From positions 26,081,986 through 26,145,985 of the forward strand of contig NC_135355.1 of assembly GCF_051622035.1 (NCBI RefSeq): a stretch of DNA of 64,000 nt, in the 5' to 3' direction. The notes below the pieces were generated by a model. That model was not told the DNA's origin, did not search any database, and saw nothing but the letters and a program-made list of their open reading frames with translations. The DNA comes from Arctopsyche grandis. Taxonomy: Eukaryota; Arthropoda; Insecta; Trichoptera; Hydropsychidae. This document shows positions 51,329 to 63,620 of this stretch, piece after piece. Made by a program: the position numbers and the translations under genes. How positions within the stretch are numbered: the stretch's first letter is position 1; each line of letters opens with the position of its first letter.

Positions 51329-51578
51329 GGTTCGGCGATTACTAGTCAAATGTGAACCAGTCACAGGACACCCGGTCGCTCTAGATCGGTCACACGTGAT
51401 CACCCGTCAAACTAAAACTGGTCACGAGAAAACTGGTCACACCCTAAAATCGGTCATTTTTTTTCTCATGTTTAAAAGTATCTAAAAAAATCACGTTCCA
51501 CGTGCATCGCTGTGTGTTTTCGCCCCAATGCGTGCGTGCGTGTGTTTGTACGAAGTACTCGCTGTAGTCCGTTTACCC
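51329..51578. mobile_element. Chimeric family A hAT MITE carrying foreign sequence
   Basis: Reverse orientation: begins ggttcggcgattactag, ends gtagtccgtttaccc, flanked by exact cttctaca duplications (51321-51328, 51579-51586). The first half (to about 51457) is typical family A. The second half is replaced by about 110 bp matching 50888-50990 in inverted orientation. Confidence 0.8.
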
Positions 51579-52132
51579 CTTCTACAATCCATATATGTAC
51601 ATAATCTTTCATTCACATGTTTTGAACTCTCTTGTTTCAACTTTTTTACTCGTTCCACTCTATATATCTCTAAATTAAATAAAGTAAAAAGGTAATTTGG
51701 TAAAAATCTTCAAAAAAGAAAACTTTCAAATGCTAGTAAGAATATAAAGTTTATCAGCTAGTCTGGTAATACAGGACGCGTATTTCAATGGGATAAAGGG
51801 CCACTTGTTTCTCATCCACTCAATGTGCCGAGCATTTGCGCTCAGTGTTAACATAAACAGGGATCTGCAATTAAAACGCTAGTGGGGAAAAAAAACTAAG
51901 GCGCGTCTGTCGCCTCTAATGATGACATGACATCACCAGCTGGCGTCGTGTCCTTAGGCCATTCCAGAACTGAGCCATCGTTTGAACGGATCGGCCGCCT
52001 ATGGTTCCCGAGGGATAGCAGATCCTTGTCTTTGTCTTCGGACCTCCATCTGCCGACTATCACCGTTTGCCCGGAGTAATATCACAATGTAGTGTAGACA
52101 CACGAGTTTTCATTTCGAGTTTCGTTGTTGTC
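51579..52132 (+). promoter_or_regulatory. CCBE1-like gene upstream region
   Basis: From about 51890 the composition becomes less AT-rich (ggcgcgtctgtcgcctc and following), consistent with promoter and 5' UTR of the next gene. An in-frame ATG at 52067 is an alternative start. Confidence 0.4.
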
Positions 52133-55100
52133 ATGGCAAAAGTCTTCCTGTTGATCTGCTCCATCACCTGTGTGGTCAATTCATTATTGACCAATGCCGC
52201 TGAGCAAGAAGTTCCAGTTCCAATCAGCGAAGATGACGATGGCTTTCCAATGAACTCATTGGGAGATTTCGAACCTGCAAATTCGTAAATACAGATTTTT
52301 TTTTATTTTCTCTTCGCTTTTCTTTTCTTACTTTATCTATGTACGTAGTAACAATAGATGGAGTTTTGTGATCATGCGAAAATTCGAACTTGAGATATTG
52401 ACTGTTTCGAACTCAGAATCAGTGAATCTGTGTGTGTTTCTGTGTATTTTGGGGATTTTTTGAACACTGTTAGTCCTATCGAACTGAAACTGAAAATTCT
52501 TATCGACACAACGTAAATTTTTTTCAAATTTTTAAGTTGACCGGAAATGGTACCTCCCCTTATAGGTGTCTTTTTTTTTAAGTTTTTGAATTCAATTATC
52601 TCCCAAACCGCTAACTGAATCGGACTGAAATTTTTTTTTTACATTTTTTTACATAAATTATAAATTTTATAACCTAATATTTTTATTTGAACAGGAAGTA
52701 GTACTTTTACTCTAGATAATCGAGGTTTTTTATGTTTTTCTCAAAAACCTTTTGGTTTATTGAACTGAAATTTCATATCTAAAAGTTTAAGCTTAATACC
52801 AAGTTATGTATATAATTTGGTAAGTATCCGTCGACCGGAAGTGACAGTTTACTCTTGTTCGATTTTTATTCTACTATTTTTTTCGACCCCTTAAACATAT
52901 GTGCTCTTCACGAAAAAATTCAAGTATAATTCTTGTATCAATGTGATGAAAATAAAAGAAAATCATTACATTTAATAAACCGGAATTGGGATTTTTTCCT
53001 CTTAGAAAAGTCAAAAATGTCGTGACCTCGATTCTTTCCACACCCCTGAACGTATCAAAGTGAGGTTTTGGTCATAATTCGTAAACCGGAAATAGTATTT
53101 TATTTTAAAACAATATTTCATTATTTTATTTTAACCTCTTAAATTATTTTTATTTTCTTGATATTTAATTTATATAATAATTCTTATACATATTCCTCAA
53201 ATACATAGGTAAAGTCATGGGTTGGTCACATCCGAATTTTTTTAAACTATGTATGTACATATTTAGAATGGACTATCTTTTGAAATCGTTATTTCTAATT
53301 TTCTTCATTGTTTTAATCTAAATGGAGAAAAAAATCGTAGATAACCACTACTCATCAATTAAATGCAATTTTAGAGTTCTTTGAGAAGTTTGACAATTTT
53401 TTTCAAATGGGCGATTTGCTTTAAAGCAGGGTTTCAAAGTTCAAAATTTCAGGGTTCCAAATTTACCGACTCCGACTCCAACTTTTTGTTATGATTCGAC
53501 TCCAACTTAAACGATTTTAGTGAGATCGACTTTTTTCGCCAACGTATAAAATCATTAGTAATGATAATAATAGCGATTTTTTACGACTCCGACTCCACTT
53601 AAATTGCTCCGACTACAGCCACGCTTTAAAGCGATTTATTTTTGAGGTTCAATAGTTACTCCTTAGTTAGGTACTGGAAAAAATCTTTGAAAATTAAAGT
53701 ACAATCAGACAAGTGTCTTAAGAATCCTGTAGTCAATTCAATTTTAACTTTGTATTAAAATTGACATCTCAAATAAAGAAATTTTGCAGTATTTTAAATA
53801 AAATTTTAGACAAAAAAGTCTATCAATGTAGCCAACTATGTACATACATACGTATGTAGATTATTTTATTATAATAAAAATCAAATATTTTATTATTATA
53901 ATAAAAATCAAACCGTATTTAATTTCATTGGTGTAAGCTCAGTTTTCTTTAATCTTCAATATCGTTTCTTGTGACCCAGTTATTTTTATTGTATGAAATT
54001 TATGTACATATTATAATTATTTACTATCAAAATACAAATACATACATATTTACATATTTCTCTTATAGGTATCGACCAATATATGTACATATGAAAATAA
54101 CTATGTAGTATAAACTGAAATGATATTGTTAATTTACGCTAGTTCATTTTACAGGCCCGAAGTATTGCAATGTCCTTCAGACAATTTAATAACGTCTCGT
54201 CACAAGTGCAAAGTTGGCGATGAATGGGTCGACTGCACCAGAAAACACTGCTGTAAAGACTACACTTATATTGCAGGAAAGTATGTGTAAACTCAATGCA
54301 TCCATATTTAATCCCTATTATTATTTAAATTGATATTTTTAAGTTCTAAATCACACAAACTACATATTCAACAGATGCATATCGAAAGAAACAGATCCGT
54401 GCAGCTTGGATTTGTGCGAACAAAAATGCACAGTGTACCTACAACGAGTCATATGCACATGTCATCATGGTTTTCGCTACAGTTCCTACAATCAACAACA
54501 TGGAATTAAGCCTGTATGCGTAGACATTGATGAATGCATTGATAACAATGGTGACTGTGAGCAACATTGCATTAATGAAGTAGGGGGGTATCGCTGCGCT
54601 TGTAACGAAGGTAACATTATTAACGAAGACAATCACACTTGTGATTCCGAGGATAATATGGTAAAAAAAATTAAGGTGGACTTTATTTATCGATGGAAAT
54701 GTAACATAAAATGGTACTATATTTTAATTTGAAAATTTAGGTAAACATAACTAACCCAGTAGCGGCAGCCATGAAGGAAAGATGCTACGCTAATTGTGAA
54801 ACCGTTTCTCGCCTTCATGAACAAATTAGGACTTTACACGAACATGTTTCTGCTTTAAACACAGCGGTGAGACTTTCGTCGTTTGCCAGTGGACCACCAG
54901 GTCCACCGGGACCACCTGGATCACCTGGTCGTCCGGGTCCAATTGGGGTTAAGGGAAATTCTGGTAACTACTCCCAAAAATTCTTTAATTCTATTTTCAA
55001 ACTAATGTTTGCTATGCGTCAATTCATTTGTTAACAGGTTTCTATGCACCAAAACCAAACAGCGATTCCAGTGATGTTGCACATAATCTTTTGGATACTT

Positions 55101-55846
55101 TTGTATCTACGTCTAATGGTTATTGTAAATGTCAAAGAGGACCCATGGTAAATAATAGAAAAAGTAAGTAAAAGCTAATAAATTATATTAGAGATTGACA
55201 ACAAAAATAATTTCAGGGTCCTCCGGGAGCACCAGGTTCAGAAGGTCCCAAAGGTTCTACTGGCGTAAAGGGATCAAAAGGAGCCCGAGGTCAAAGAGGA
55301 TCTTTCGACTTTATTCTTTTGCTTCTAGCGGATTTGCGTCATGATATTATCAACCTTGAAAATAAAGTTTATGTTACGGGTGAAAGGTAATACACCAATA
55401 TTAAAATTGCACATATACATTAATAAGCTTACATAATTACATTAAAATAAATTTAAAACTCATACAGCCCACCAAAATTTAATCTTCAATACGCATGGAG
55501 GAAACAGAAAATGAAGGGAAAAAATAAAATAGCACATAATGATAAGACATTGGGGGCGTATTCAGCGCCTGTTATTCAACAGTCTGGCGTCACCATTACT
55601 AGCAATGGTGAATTAGGTCAAATAGAGAGAAGTTCTCAAAAATTTCCCAACAAACTTAAAGGCGAAACCGCCCACGAGAATTATATGGAACACTTGGAAA
55701 AAGTGATTAAGCATAACTTTATGGACAGCACAACTGAACTTTCAATGGCAACCATGAGAATCATGGCTTCAACTGATGCAAGTGATGAAGAGGAGAACGA
55801 TGATGATGATGATGATGATGATGGAGATTATGAATATAACAATTAA
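52133..55846 (+). CDS. CCBE1: CCBE1-like collagen and calcium-binding EGF domain protein
   Basis: Secreted extracellular-matrix protein; vertebrate CCBE1 promotes VEGF-C processing, insect role unknown to me. Exons: 52133-52284, 54155-54280, 54375-54660, 54741-54963, 55038-55147, 55217-55386, 55468-55846; sum 1446 nt, 481 aa. The start gives a good signal peptide (MAKVFLLICSITCVVNS). Cys-rich and EGF-like modules follow (about 80-141), then a calcium-binding EGF domain with DIDEC (about 143-181). Two collagen blocks appear, GPPGPPGPPGSPGRPGPIG (about 239) and GPPGAPGSEGPKGSTG (about 300). The tail is basic then very acidic (DEEENDDDDD). Intron 1 hosts repeat R1. All phases agree. Confidence 0.9.
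52425..53240 (-). repeat. Repeat R1, copy C, in CCBE1 intron 1
   Basis: Reverse-complement of copy A and uninterrupted across the BEL insertion point (ggtacctccccttatagg at 52549-52566). About 53160-53240 also resembles 44310-44360. Confidence 0.7.
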
Positions 55847-56356
55847 ATATTTATTGTCATATTCTCTTCAAAATAATACTTCAATGAAATCAATATTATC
55901 ATTATTCTAATTTCATGTTTTTTGTTTGTATTAGGTAAATATGATATAATGTGAGTCTAAATATTTGAAAATGTACATATGTATGTACAAATAATAATAA
56001 TTAAAAGGAACATGGATATTTAAACACAATATTTTCCAAAAAAAAATTAAGATTTCAATTATTATATTAAAACATTTGCAGCTTTGTATTTTATTTATTA
56101 TTATATTTATAACTCATTTTAATGTTACATTGTACTTATTTTCGTGTCAATGAAATTTGTTTTATAAAATATAAATATTATAAAGTATTATGTATGTATA
56201 TTATAACTTATGTAAAATACTTATTGAGGAATGTTAAAAATACAAAATGAGAAAACTTATTCCATGTTTTTGTTTATAACATATAATTCATTAGATACAT
56301 GAATTTAAAAATTTAAGACAAAAAAAGTTTTTAGTAGCAAAAAGCAATATTAAGAA

Positions 56357-57831
56357 TTAATTAATTATAGCTGGTCTATATTGTGAAGTTAATCGCTTGA
56401 ATTCCTCTTCTTTATTTAGATAATCTGCGATGAATGGATGCTTATCTGTCGAGTCTAAAACTTGTGAAATATAACGATTTGTGACCTGGAAAGCCATATT
56501 ATGACGTTAATTGTAATTGATTAATTAGTTAGTTATTATTTTTGAGTTCGAAGAAAAGCAATTGATTCCATTTTAAATACAATCAATCACGATAATCACC
56601 TCAGGGGTTTTTCCGGTCTGCTGAGCTGTAGCAGCAGCGGCGATAAGTAAATCGGCAGATGTTGGGTCTCTAGCTAAAGCATCTAGAGCAGCAGCCTCGG
56701 CTTCAGGCCAACTACCTCGTCCTGCTTGCGCTCCAGCCAGACCACTTCCTAGACAAGCTGACATGGGAAATTTATCGCATAGCTCTTGATAAATGTAATA
56801 AGCGTCTTGAAGTTTAGCACCGCCCTGAAAAAATATTCAATAAATATTCCACTTTAAAAAACAAAAAATATTTTGAATAGAAACCATACTTGAACGAGGA
56901 GTAGCCAAGCTTGAGCTAATTGAGTGAGTGTTGCATCATCATCTTTATCCTGCATCATTTTAAGATGTCTGCGGGCCAAATCAGGTCTATTGAAAGCCAA
57001 AAGTACTTGCAGACCGTATGCAAGAATTTCTAAAGATTCAGTCCCATGAAGAACCCTTTAAAATAAAGAAACACCAAGATAACATTATTAATTCAAATAT
57101 ATTCCAAGAAATTTGATGTTTGATAAAACCTCAAAGCTGCTTCCAAGTTGTTTTCATGACAGTAAATTGTGGCAGCGGTTATCAAAAACAAGTCATTAGA
57201 CAATTCACTTCCCTTAGCCACCTAAAACATGTGTACGTCACAAATCAAATTCACCATTTTTACATGCAACATACTAATAAACTATTTTACTCTACCTTTT
57301 CATCAATCGATGACACAATAGTTTCACCTTTAGATGGGTTAGAAAAATACTCCGCCAATGTCTTCAAAGGAAGTAATTTCGGATTTGATGAATTGTTGAT
57401 TTCGTGTAATACGATTCGGTAATTCTTTTGTGCAATATATGCCCTGTACATATATGCATCTCTTTCAAGAGCAAAATCAGAATTCGATGGCTAAAATGAA
57501 TAGACATGTAAGAATTAAAACATTTACACATCTCGTTTCGATTTCTTTTTTAAAATTTTTAATACATGTGCAGTCAAAATTGCTTTGTAACTAATCTAAT
57601 CTCAATTTTTACAAGGAGATGGCGACAATCAAACTGGTTCAAGTATGACATACGATCATAACCTCAATTGTACAAAATACACCGACGACATTCCAACAGC
57701 TCCATATATGACAAAATAAGATCCATTACCTTGAGATTCAACGCCTCATTGATACAAAGTTGAAAATTTCCGATGTAAAAGGCATTTCTAACTTCGAAAA
57801 CCTCATCTACGTCCTGCTGCTGACGTGCCAT
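56357..57831 (-). CDS. COPE: Coatomer subunit epsilon, exon 1 frameshifted in this sequence
   Basis: Epsilon-COP, a TPR-like subunit of the COPI coat for Golgi-to-ER and intra-Golgi transport. Exons (minus): 57831-57731, 57490-57296, 57221-57130, 57055-56890, 56824-56600, 56485-56357; sum 908 nt, one short of 303 codons. Recognisable parts: [65 protein letters not shown], and C-terminal [10 protein letters not shown]. In exon 1, codons after NAF shift because an expected fourth A (plus strand) is missing at about 57778-57780; exons 2-6 are intact and in phase. A sequencing error in an A-run is the simplest explanation, a real lesion the alternative. Confidence 0.92.
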
Positions 57832-57898
57832 TTTGACAGCTCACGCTCGTGCCTAACAACTGTATCTACGGCCATTCCCCATTACAACAACATCAGAT

Positions 57899-58134
57899 GG
57901 TAAACGGACTACTAGTCATATGTAAATCAGTCACAGGACAACCGGTCGCTCTAGATCGGTCACACGTGATCACCCGTCACACTAAAACTGGTCACACCCT
58001 AAAATCGATCAACCAGTTTTCTCGTGGCCGATTTTAGGGTGTGACCAGTTGGTGTGACGGTGATCCCGTGTGACCGATCTAGAGCGACCGGTTGTCCTGT
58101 GACCGGTTCACATTTGACTAGTAATCACCGAACC
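57899..58134. mobile_element. hAT-type palindromic MITE, family A, upstream of COPE
   Basis: 236 bp with an exact 8-bp duplication catcagat (57891-57898, 58135-58142), which defines the family as hAT-like. It starts 68 bp from the COPE start codon, so it lies in the 5' UTR or core promoter. Confidence 0.92.
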
Positions 58135-58376
58135 CATCAGATATCGTTCAATATGAATCGATTATTTATTAACATTATGTATGTTTTAAAATAGAAACCG
58201 AACCGAAAACTTAAAAAATAAAATATAAATTTCAATTTACGTATTAATTCCAAGTCTGTTTGAGGCAATCAACTAAAAAGTGATGTATGTAACGCGATTC
58301 GGTAGTTATTCCGCACAGGGCGATTTCGGCGAGATCGCTTTGGTATGCCTAAATGCGTTGGATGATAATTGATAAG

Positions 58377-58478
58377 TAGAGGTAGGATAGTCACAGTGCT
58401 ATCCATTGTTCGGCAAACCTTTAACAATGCATTTACAACCTTTGAACAATACACGGCCCCCTCAGGCTCCGGTGACTA
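58377..58478. mobile_element. 102-bp hAT-type MITE related to 30993
   Basis: Flanked by ttgataag (58369-58376, 58479-58486). It contains ttcggcaaacctttaacaat and atttacaacctttgaacaat, as in the right half of the 30993 element, but its left arm is shortened. Confidence 0.75.
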
Positions 58479-58486
58479 TTGATAAG

Positions 58487-59518
58487 TGATGGCTAAATAC
58501 GGTGATAGAACATCAAATTTGGCCCGTATTAATAATGAAAAAATAAAAGCGTTTAAAAACAGTTAATACATACCGAGGATCCAATGTAGATTTTTATTTT
58601 ATTAAAATAAAGTAACATAATCAAAAAAATATATATGTAATGTATTTACAAATAAATGTATGTTTGTTATAAATATTATAACAAACATACAAATTGCGTT
58701 ATGGCATGTATTACGTAATAATTTAAAATACATAATACATACTTTAACCTACATATGTATATATTTTAGATAATGCATTTTGAACACGTATGAATTCGTC
58801 GACGAAACTTTTTTTGAATATGCTCTTACGCACTAATAGTGAATACTGATGTTTTATATTCCGTCAAACTGATTTATGAGGACTTTCTAAATTATTGACA
58901 TATAACAATTGACTTTATGGGCGACAAGAAGATGAAGAATACTTTTCATTTAGAATTCTTAAGCGTAATTTTAAGAAAAGTGCATTTTGACCGTTTGTCG
59001 GCAAATCTCGAGTGCTCATATTCCAGGTAGTTGTCCCTTGCAATAGAACTTTTAAAACTTTTTTTTTAATTACCCATTTTCCGGTCTTGTACTTCTAAGA
59101 AAAATATTATATCTCTATTTAGTTTCTCTCCAATGATATACGATTATTTTGAAGAATAAGTCAGGGATATTTTTATCTTAAGGATACATTATTCATTGAG
59201 TCGATACGTTTATCCGAATAGATATACTTTTTTTTAAATTAAAATTTAGTTAAGGGTTAATAGCTTTTAAAATTTATTAATTTCATTTTTATGTTCAATA
59301 TTTGAAAATTTTGATACAAATTGATGTATGTATATTTAGTGCGAGTACAAATATTATGTATAACGTAAGAAATCATTGCTTTCCATATGTATGTATGTAT
59401 GTACTTATATGTATACATATACATATGCAATTATATTATATACCTCTTAATTTTTTCAATTTTGGAATTTTCATGTTTTATTTTATGCAAATAGAATGTC
59501 TATTCGCTAATTAATTAA
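58487..59518. other. AT-rich spacer
   Basis: No gene or repeat recognised. Confidence 0.4.
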
Positions 59519-59761
59519 TTCTGTGCGCGCACATTAATACGGGAGGAAAAGCCTGTTCTTCTTGTTCCTGTTGTATCCTGCTCACGCAAATTAAGTGAGT
59601 ATGTATCGTTAAGTGCAAATTAAGTGAGTATGTATGTATCGGTGCATGGTAATGCACCATTTTTTTTTTGATCTTTCGACTTAAGATCTTTCGATTTTCG
59701 ATCTTTGCCTTCCGATATTTGCGTTTTCTGTCATTTAACATTCTATCAAGTCACGGAGACC
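59519..59761. mobile_element. Family P MITE, right half
   Basis: Begins at the palindrome centre (gtgcgcgcacattaatacgg) and ends cacggagacc; the left arm is missing. It abuts a LINE 3' fragment. Confidence 0.75.
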
Positions 59762-59815
59762 GTTAAAATAGATATAAGATGTATTGTGAAGATAATTTAG
59801 TAATAATAAAAAGCA

Positions 59816-59826
<11 letters not shown>
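59762..59826 (+). mobile_element. Short LINE 3' fragment
   Basis: Matches 18609-18665 (aaaatagatataaga, aataataaaaagcatt) and runs into an A-run and a (TA)n tract (59826-59894). Confidence 0.75.
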
Positions 59827-59894
<68 letters not shown>

Positions 59895-59900
<6 letters not shown>

Positions 59901-60719
59901 GAGAAAACGCATATGAATGATATAAATAAATGCGAAAATACTTATAATGTACCTAAAGTTGCGATTACCAACAGTTGAGTATGGTTTGACAATAACAATT
60001 GTGTTCGTACTTCGTAGGTATACTTTCATTACAAAACTTTCAACACAATGAAATGGTCAAATGCAGCAAAAAATGGACACCTAAAATAACACAATCGACA
60101 AAAAAACATCTACCTAGAACTGTGAAGCTTTTTCACTACATGTCAGAACGTCGAACAGATTTTCAATGTATTGATTTGTGCGCAATAAAATTTATAAAAG
60201 AAAGAAAAAATATTAATATCTGTACATAGATTACAATTTTGTAATCTTACAAATATCCGAATTTTATATTATATCATTATAATCATTTTATATTGTACGT
60301 CAATTTAAATCTATGTAAATCAAATTATGTGATGAAAAGTCAGCGCTATTCAAACTAAGATCCCGTTTGCATGAACGCGACTGTTAGAATCGTATTCACG
60401 AGAATATCCCTTAATGCTTAATTTAATTTGAAATCTAGAACGGATTATTTAGAATCAATTTAATCTGATGTCAGATTCAACGAGACATCAGATTAAATTG
60501 GTTATAAAGGAGCGAATATCCTATCGACGCTGAATTAAAATTTTTGTAGATCACAAATCGAAATGAACTTGTGAATCGAACAAATATGTATGTACAATTA
60601 GTTGTATCATGCTTTGTCGAAGAATAAATAATATCTCGAATCTTGAGATTTTGTCACGTTTTGTGTTTTAAACGTAAATCCCCATTTCAAATTGAAATCA
60701 GTTTTTTTGTTGTTTCCAT
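59895..60719. other. Spacer without recognised gene
   Basis: An open stretch at 59999-60229 has no family match. A short inverted repeat (tctgatgtcagattcaacg area, 60455-60500) is present. Confidence 0.35.
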
Positions 60720-60727
60720 TCTGTACG

Positions 60728-61110
60728 CCCGGTCTCCGTGACGGGCCGGAATGTGAAATTACCGAAAACGCAAATATCGGAAGGCAAAGATCGAAAATCG
60801 AAAGATCTTAAGTCGAAAGATCAAAAAAAAATGGTGCATGGTACTCACTTAATTTGCGCGAGTAGGATACAACAGGAACAAGAGGAACAGGATTTACCTC
60901 CCGTATTCTGCGCGCGCACAGTAATATGGGAGGAAAAGCCTGTTCCTCTTGTTCCTGTTGTATCTTGTTCGCGCAAATTAAGTGAGTATGTACCGTTTAC
61001 CATGCACCCTTTTTTTTTAATCTTTCGACTTAAGATCTTTCGATTTTTGATCTTTGCCTTCCGATATTTGCGTTTTCGGTCATTTCACATTCCAGCCCGT
61101 GAGGTAGACC
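60728..61110. mobile_element. Palindromic MITE, family P, complete copy 2
   Basis: About 383 bp foldback with 8-bp duplications tctgtacg (60720-60727, 61111-61118). Arms read ggtctccgtgacgggccgga and the complement near 61090, with the same interior as copy 1. Confidence 0.85.
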
Positions 61111-61386
61111 TCTGTACGTCACATGCCAAATACGATAAAACCATTTAAATATATTTAAAAGGTATTTGAAAAAAATTCGACCGGGTGCGGTTCAAACACA
61201 GGACCGACACATTTCTTTTTTATTTTTTTTTATTTAATAAATTAATATGCCAACACCCATGCGATGATATTTCATCGGGTACAACACTAGTACCTACATA
61301 AGTATGTAAGTTAAGGTTTGTCAAAAATTTGATCTGCAAATATATGTATGTATATACATATATATATGCGTGTTTTTTACAATGCA

Positions 61387-61524
61387 GGGTAGCCATATGT
61401 CGTCGGACCTGATCCATGGTCTGCTGGTTCACAGCGGTAAACAAAACAAAGAGAAGGACCCAAAGCAAGAATCGACAGCTGCCGTTAACCACCTAGGCTC
61501 CCTCCATCGAATACCGGACCAACT
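61387..61524 (+). CDS. Possible coding exon of an unknown gene
   Basis: A T-rich acceptor ending atgcag precedes a frame with MSSDLIHGLLVHSGKQNKEK and NHLGSLHRIPDQL, then a GTATGT donor. The composition looks coding and unlike the surroundings. I do not recognise the product. The opposite strand encodes a signal-peptide-like stretch (FLLWVLLFVLFTAV), so strand is uncertain. Confidence 0.3.
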
Positions 61525-61799
61525 GTATGTATTTGAGTACAAGGGCAACCCCCTCCCCCCACCTCCCTTTTCGTAAAACCATTCAAATTGAATTGCGACA
61601 TCCGAATCTTTTGCCGCTATTATAATTTCAGTTGCGAATGTCGTTGCTTACCTTAGACCGGATCAATTCAACCGATGAGAGGTCATGAAGAGTTGCTATT
61701 GCTAACAAAGTGTTTTATATCTAGTTAAGGGTGACGCGACACCATTCTCATTAATAATATGCCATAAGGATCATGCTTCTAGCATATGTATGTATGTAT

Positions 61800-62829
61800 T
61801 AGTGCTTCCAATCCCGGAAGGTTACTTCAGCACCGGGATTGCGGTGCTGGGAATTTTCGATCCCGGGATCCCGGTGCTAGCACCGGGATTTCAAATGTAT
61901 AAGATAAAAAGTTCAATTGCATGTTTTCATATTTCAAAAACGTTCAATTGCATTTTGCAAACTCTCCCGATGTTTCACGCAAAATATATGTACTACCATA
62001 TTGGCATACTAATTTTGAGAGTTTGGCTACATTCTTTAAATTTTCGGTTCGCATCCATAAATTTCTAAGAGTAAATAAAACACATCTGAAAATGTAATTA
62101 AACAAAGTAAAAAACATCGCTTTGATTCATTGATTCGTTTTTTACAAATAGTTTGTACCGTATAGTAATTATTCATCGAAACAATACACCTAATATAAAA
62201 AAAACTCCAATTACATTTACTTTATGTAAAAAATTCGGTTGTGATCAATCTACGACTTTATCTACATATGTATTTGAGGAATATAAGAAGGACAAAAAAC
62301 AAAATTCGATAATCGAACATATGTATGTATATGTACATATACACGTTCACACATACCGGCTATGAGCGTTTTCAATACAAATTGAACACAAATGTATGAA
62401 AACTTACACAAGACTAAAGTTCTATTTCCTGCTTACGAATTCCGACCAAAACCTTGTCAACTCCATGTTAGTACAAAAAGAATACAAATATAAATTTTCA
62501 GCTAAATATTTTCAGGGCGTGGAAAGAATCGTTGTCACGGCATTTTTGACTTTTCTAAGAGAAAAAATCCCACCTGTTTTATTGTATGTAGTATTTTTCG
62601 CTAGCGGGCGTCAAAATGGGTCAGAGAAAACAAATGGACTATGATTGTCATTGCTCATCCCACTATTGTTCATTATATAATGTTGTTTTATGATTTTTCC
62701 TTATTATTTTTGTAAAAATAATATTTTTAAAGAAATTTTTCCAGCACCGTAATCCCGGTATTCAGACTAGTTTCAGCACCGGGATTCGCGGTACCAGAAA
62801 GCACCGGGATCCCGGGATTGGAGGCCTTA
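61800..62829. mobile_element. 1-kb hAT-type element with cccggg-rich ends
   Basis: Ends tagtgcttccaatcccgg and ccgggattggaggcctta are inverted copies, flanked by exact 8-bp gtatgtat (61792-61799, 62830-62837). Subterminal gggatcccggtgc motifs repeat near both ends. No transposase remains. It contains R1 copy D at about 62435-62570. Confidence 0.85.
62435..62570 (+). repeat. Repeat R1, copy D (partial)
   Basis: Matches 9655-9785 (gttagtacataaagaatac-type and aaatataaattttcagct segments) inside the hAT element. Confidence 0.6.
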
Positions 62830-63089
62830 GTATGTATCTACATTAATCCGGAGCGAAAAACAAGAATTTTAGATTTCCGTAGACCTGGTGGAAAACTTGC
62901 GTCCTATCAAGGGAACGTTCAATTAAAAATTTCATCGATTTTTAATTTTAAACATTGTCTAAGCCTCCAACCAATCGATTCATGTCGACAAATTTTTTAT
63001 CGACATGAAACGGCTTAATTTTTTTCATATACATATATCTTTTTTGAGAAAAGTTTTAATTAAAAAAAATCTATTTCAGTTTAAGTGAG

Positions 63090-63620
63090 TCATTTCTGGT
63101 TAGTTTTGGTTGATTAACGACAGTTAAAAGTCGCAGTTTCGCCCGAAAGTCCTCATATAAAGCGCGTCGCGCTCGCAATAGCTGTATGGGGGAAGCGTTA
63201 TTTTCAGAAAATCGTCATTATTTTGAAAATAAAAGTCGTTTAGAGCTTCCTTGGGTATACATATACCTTTTATCAGAATATTTTATGTTACGATATCTTT
63301 CTAGATATATTTTCCTTTTATCGGAAAATTTACGAATTTTATGAAATGTGAAGAGGCTGAAATGATCTCTTTCAACGTAAAACATGACATTTTACGTCAA
63401 AATACATGAAATTTTACGTCATTTTAGCCTGCTTCTAGTTTTGACTGATAACGAAAATTCAAAGTCGATGTTTTACCAGGAACTCCGATACAAAGTGCAC
63501 CACGCTCGTAACGGTCATTTCTATGACGGAGGTGGACTTTTCATAAAATCGTAATTTTTTTCGTAAAAATTCCCGTCATTATTTTGAATAGAAAAGTTGT
63601 CGACAGCTCGCTTAGTTGGT
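63090..63620 (+). repeat. Two diverged tandem copies of a 190-bp segment
   Basis: About 63090-63270 and 63425-63620 share the order: ggttagttttgg/ctagttttgactga, aaagtcg, aaagcgcgtcgcgctcg versus aaagtgcaccacgctcg, tcgt(a)att, and cattattttgaa...aaaagt. Both are non-coding. Confidence 0.55.

Noticed and set aside
61220-61492. Minus-strand secreted peptide gene
   Set aside because: Signal-like start but it overlaps a better spliced exon candidate on + and ends in a microsatellite-like YIYVY run.
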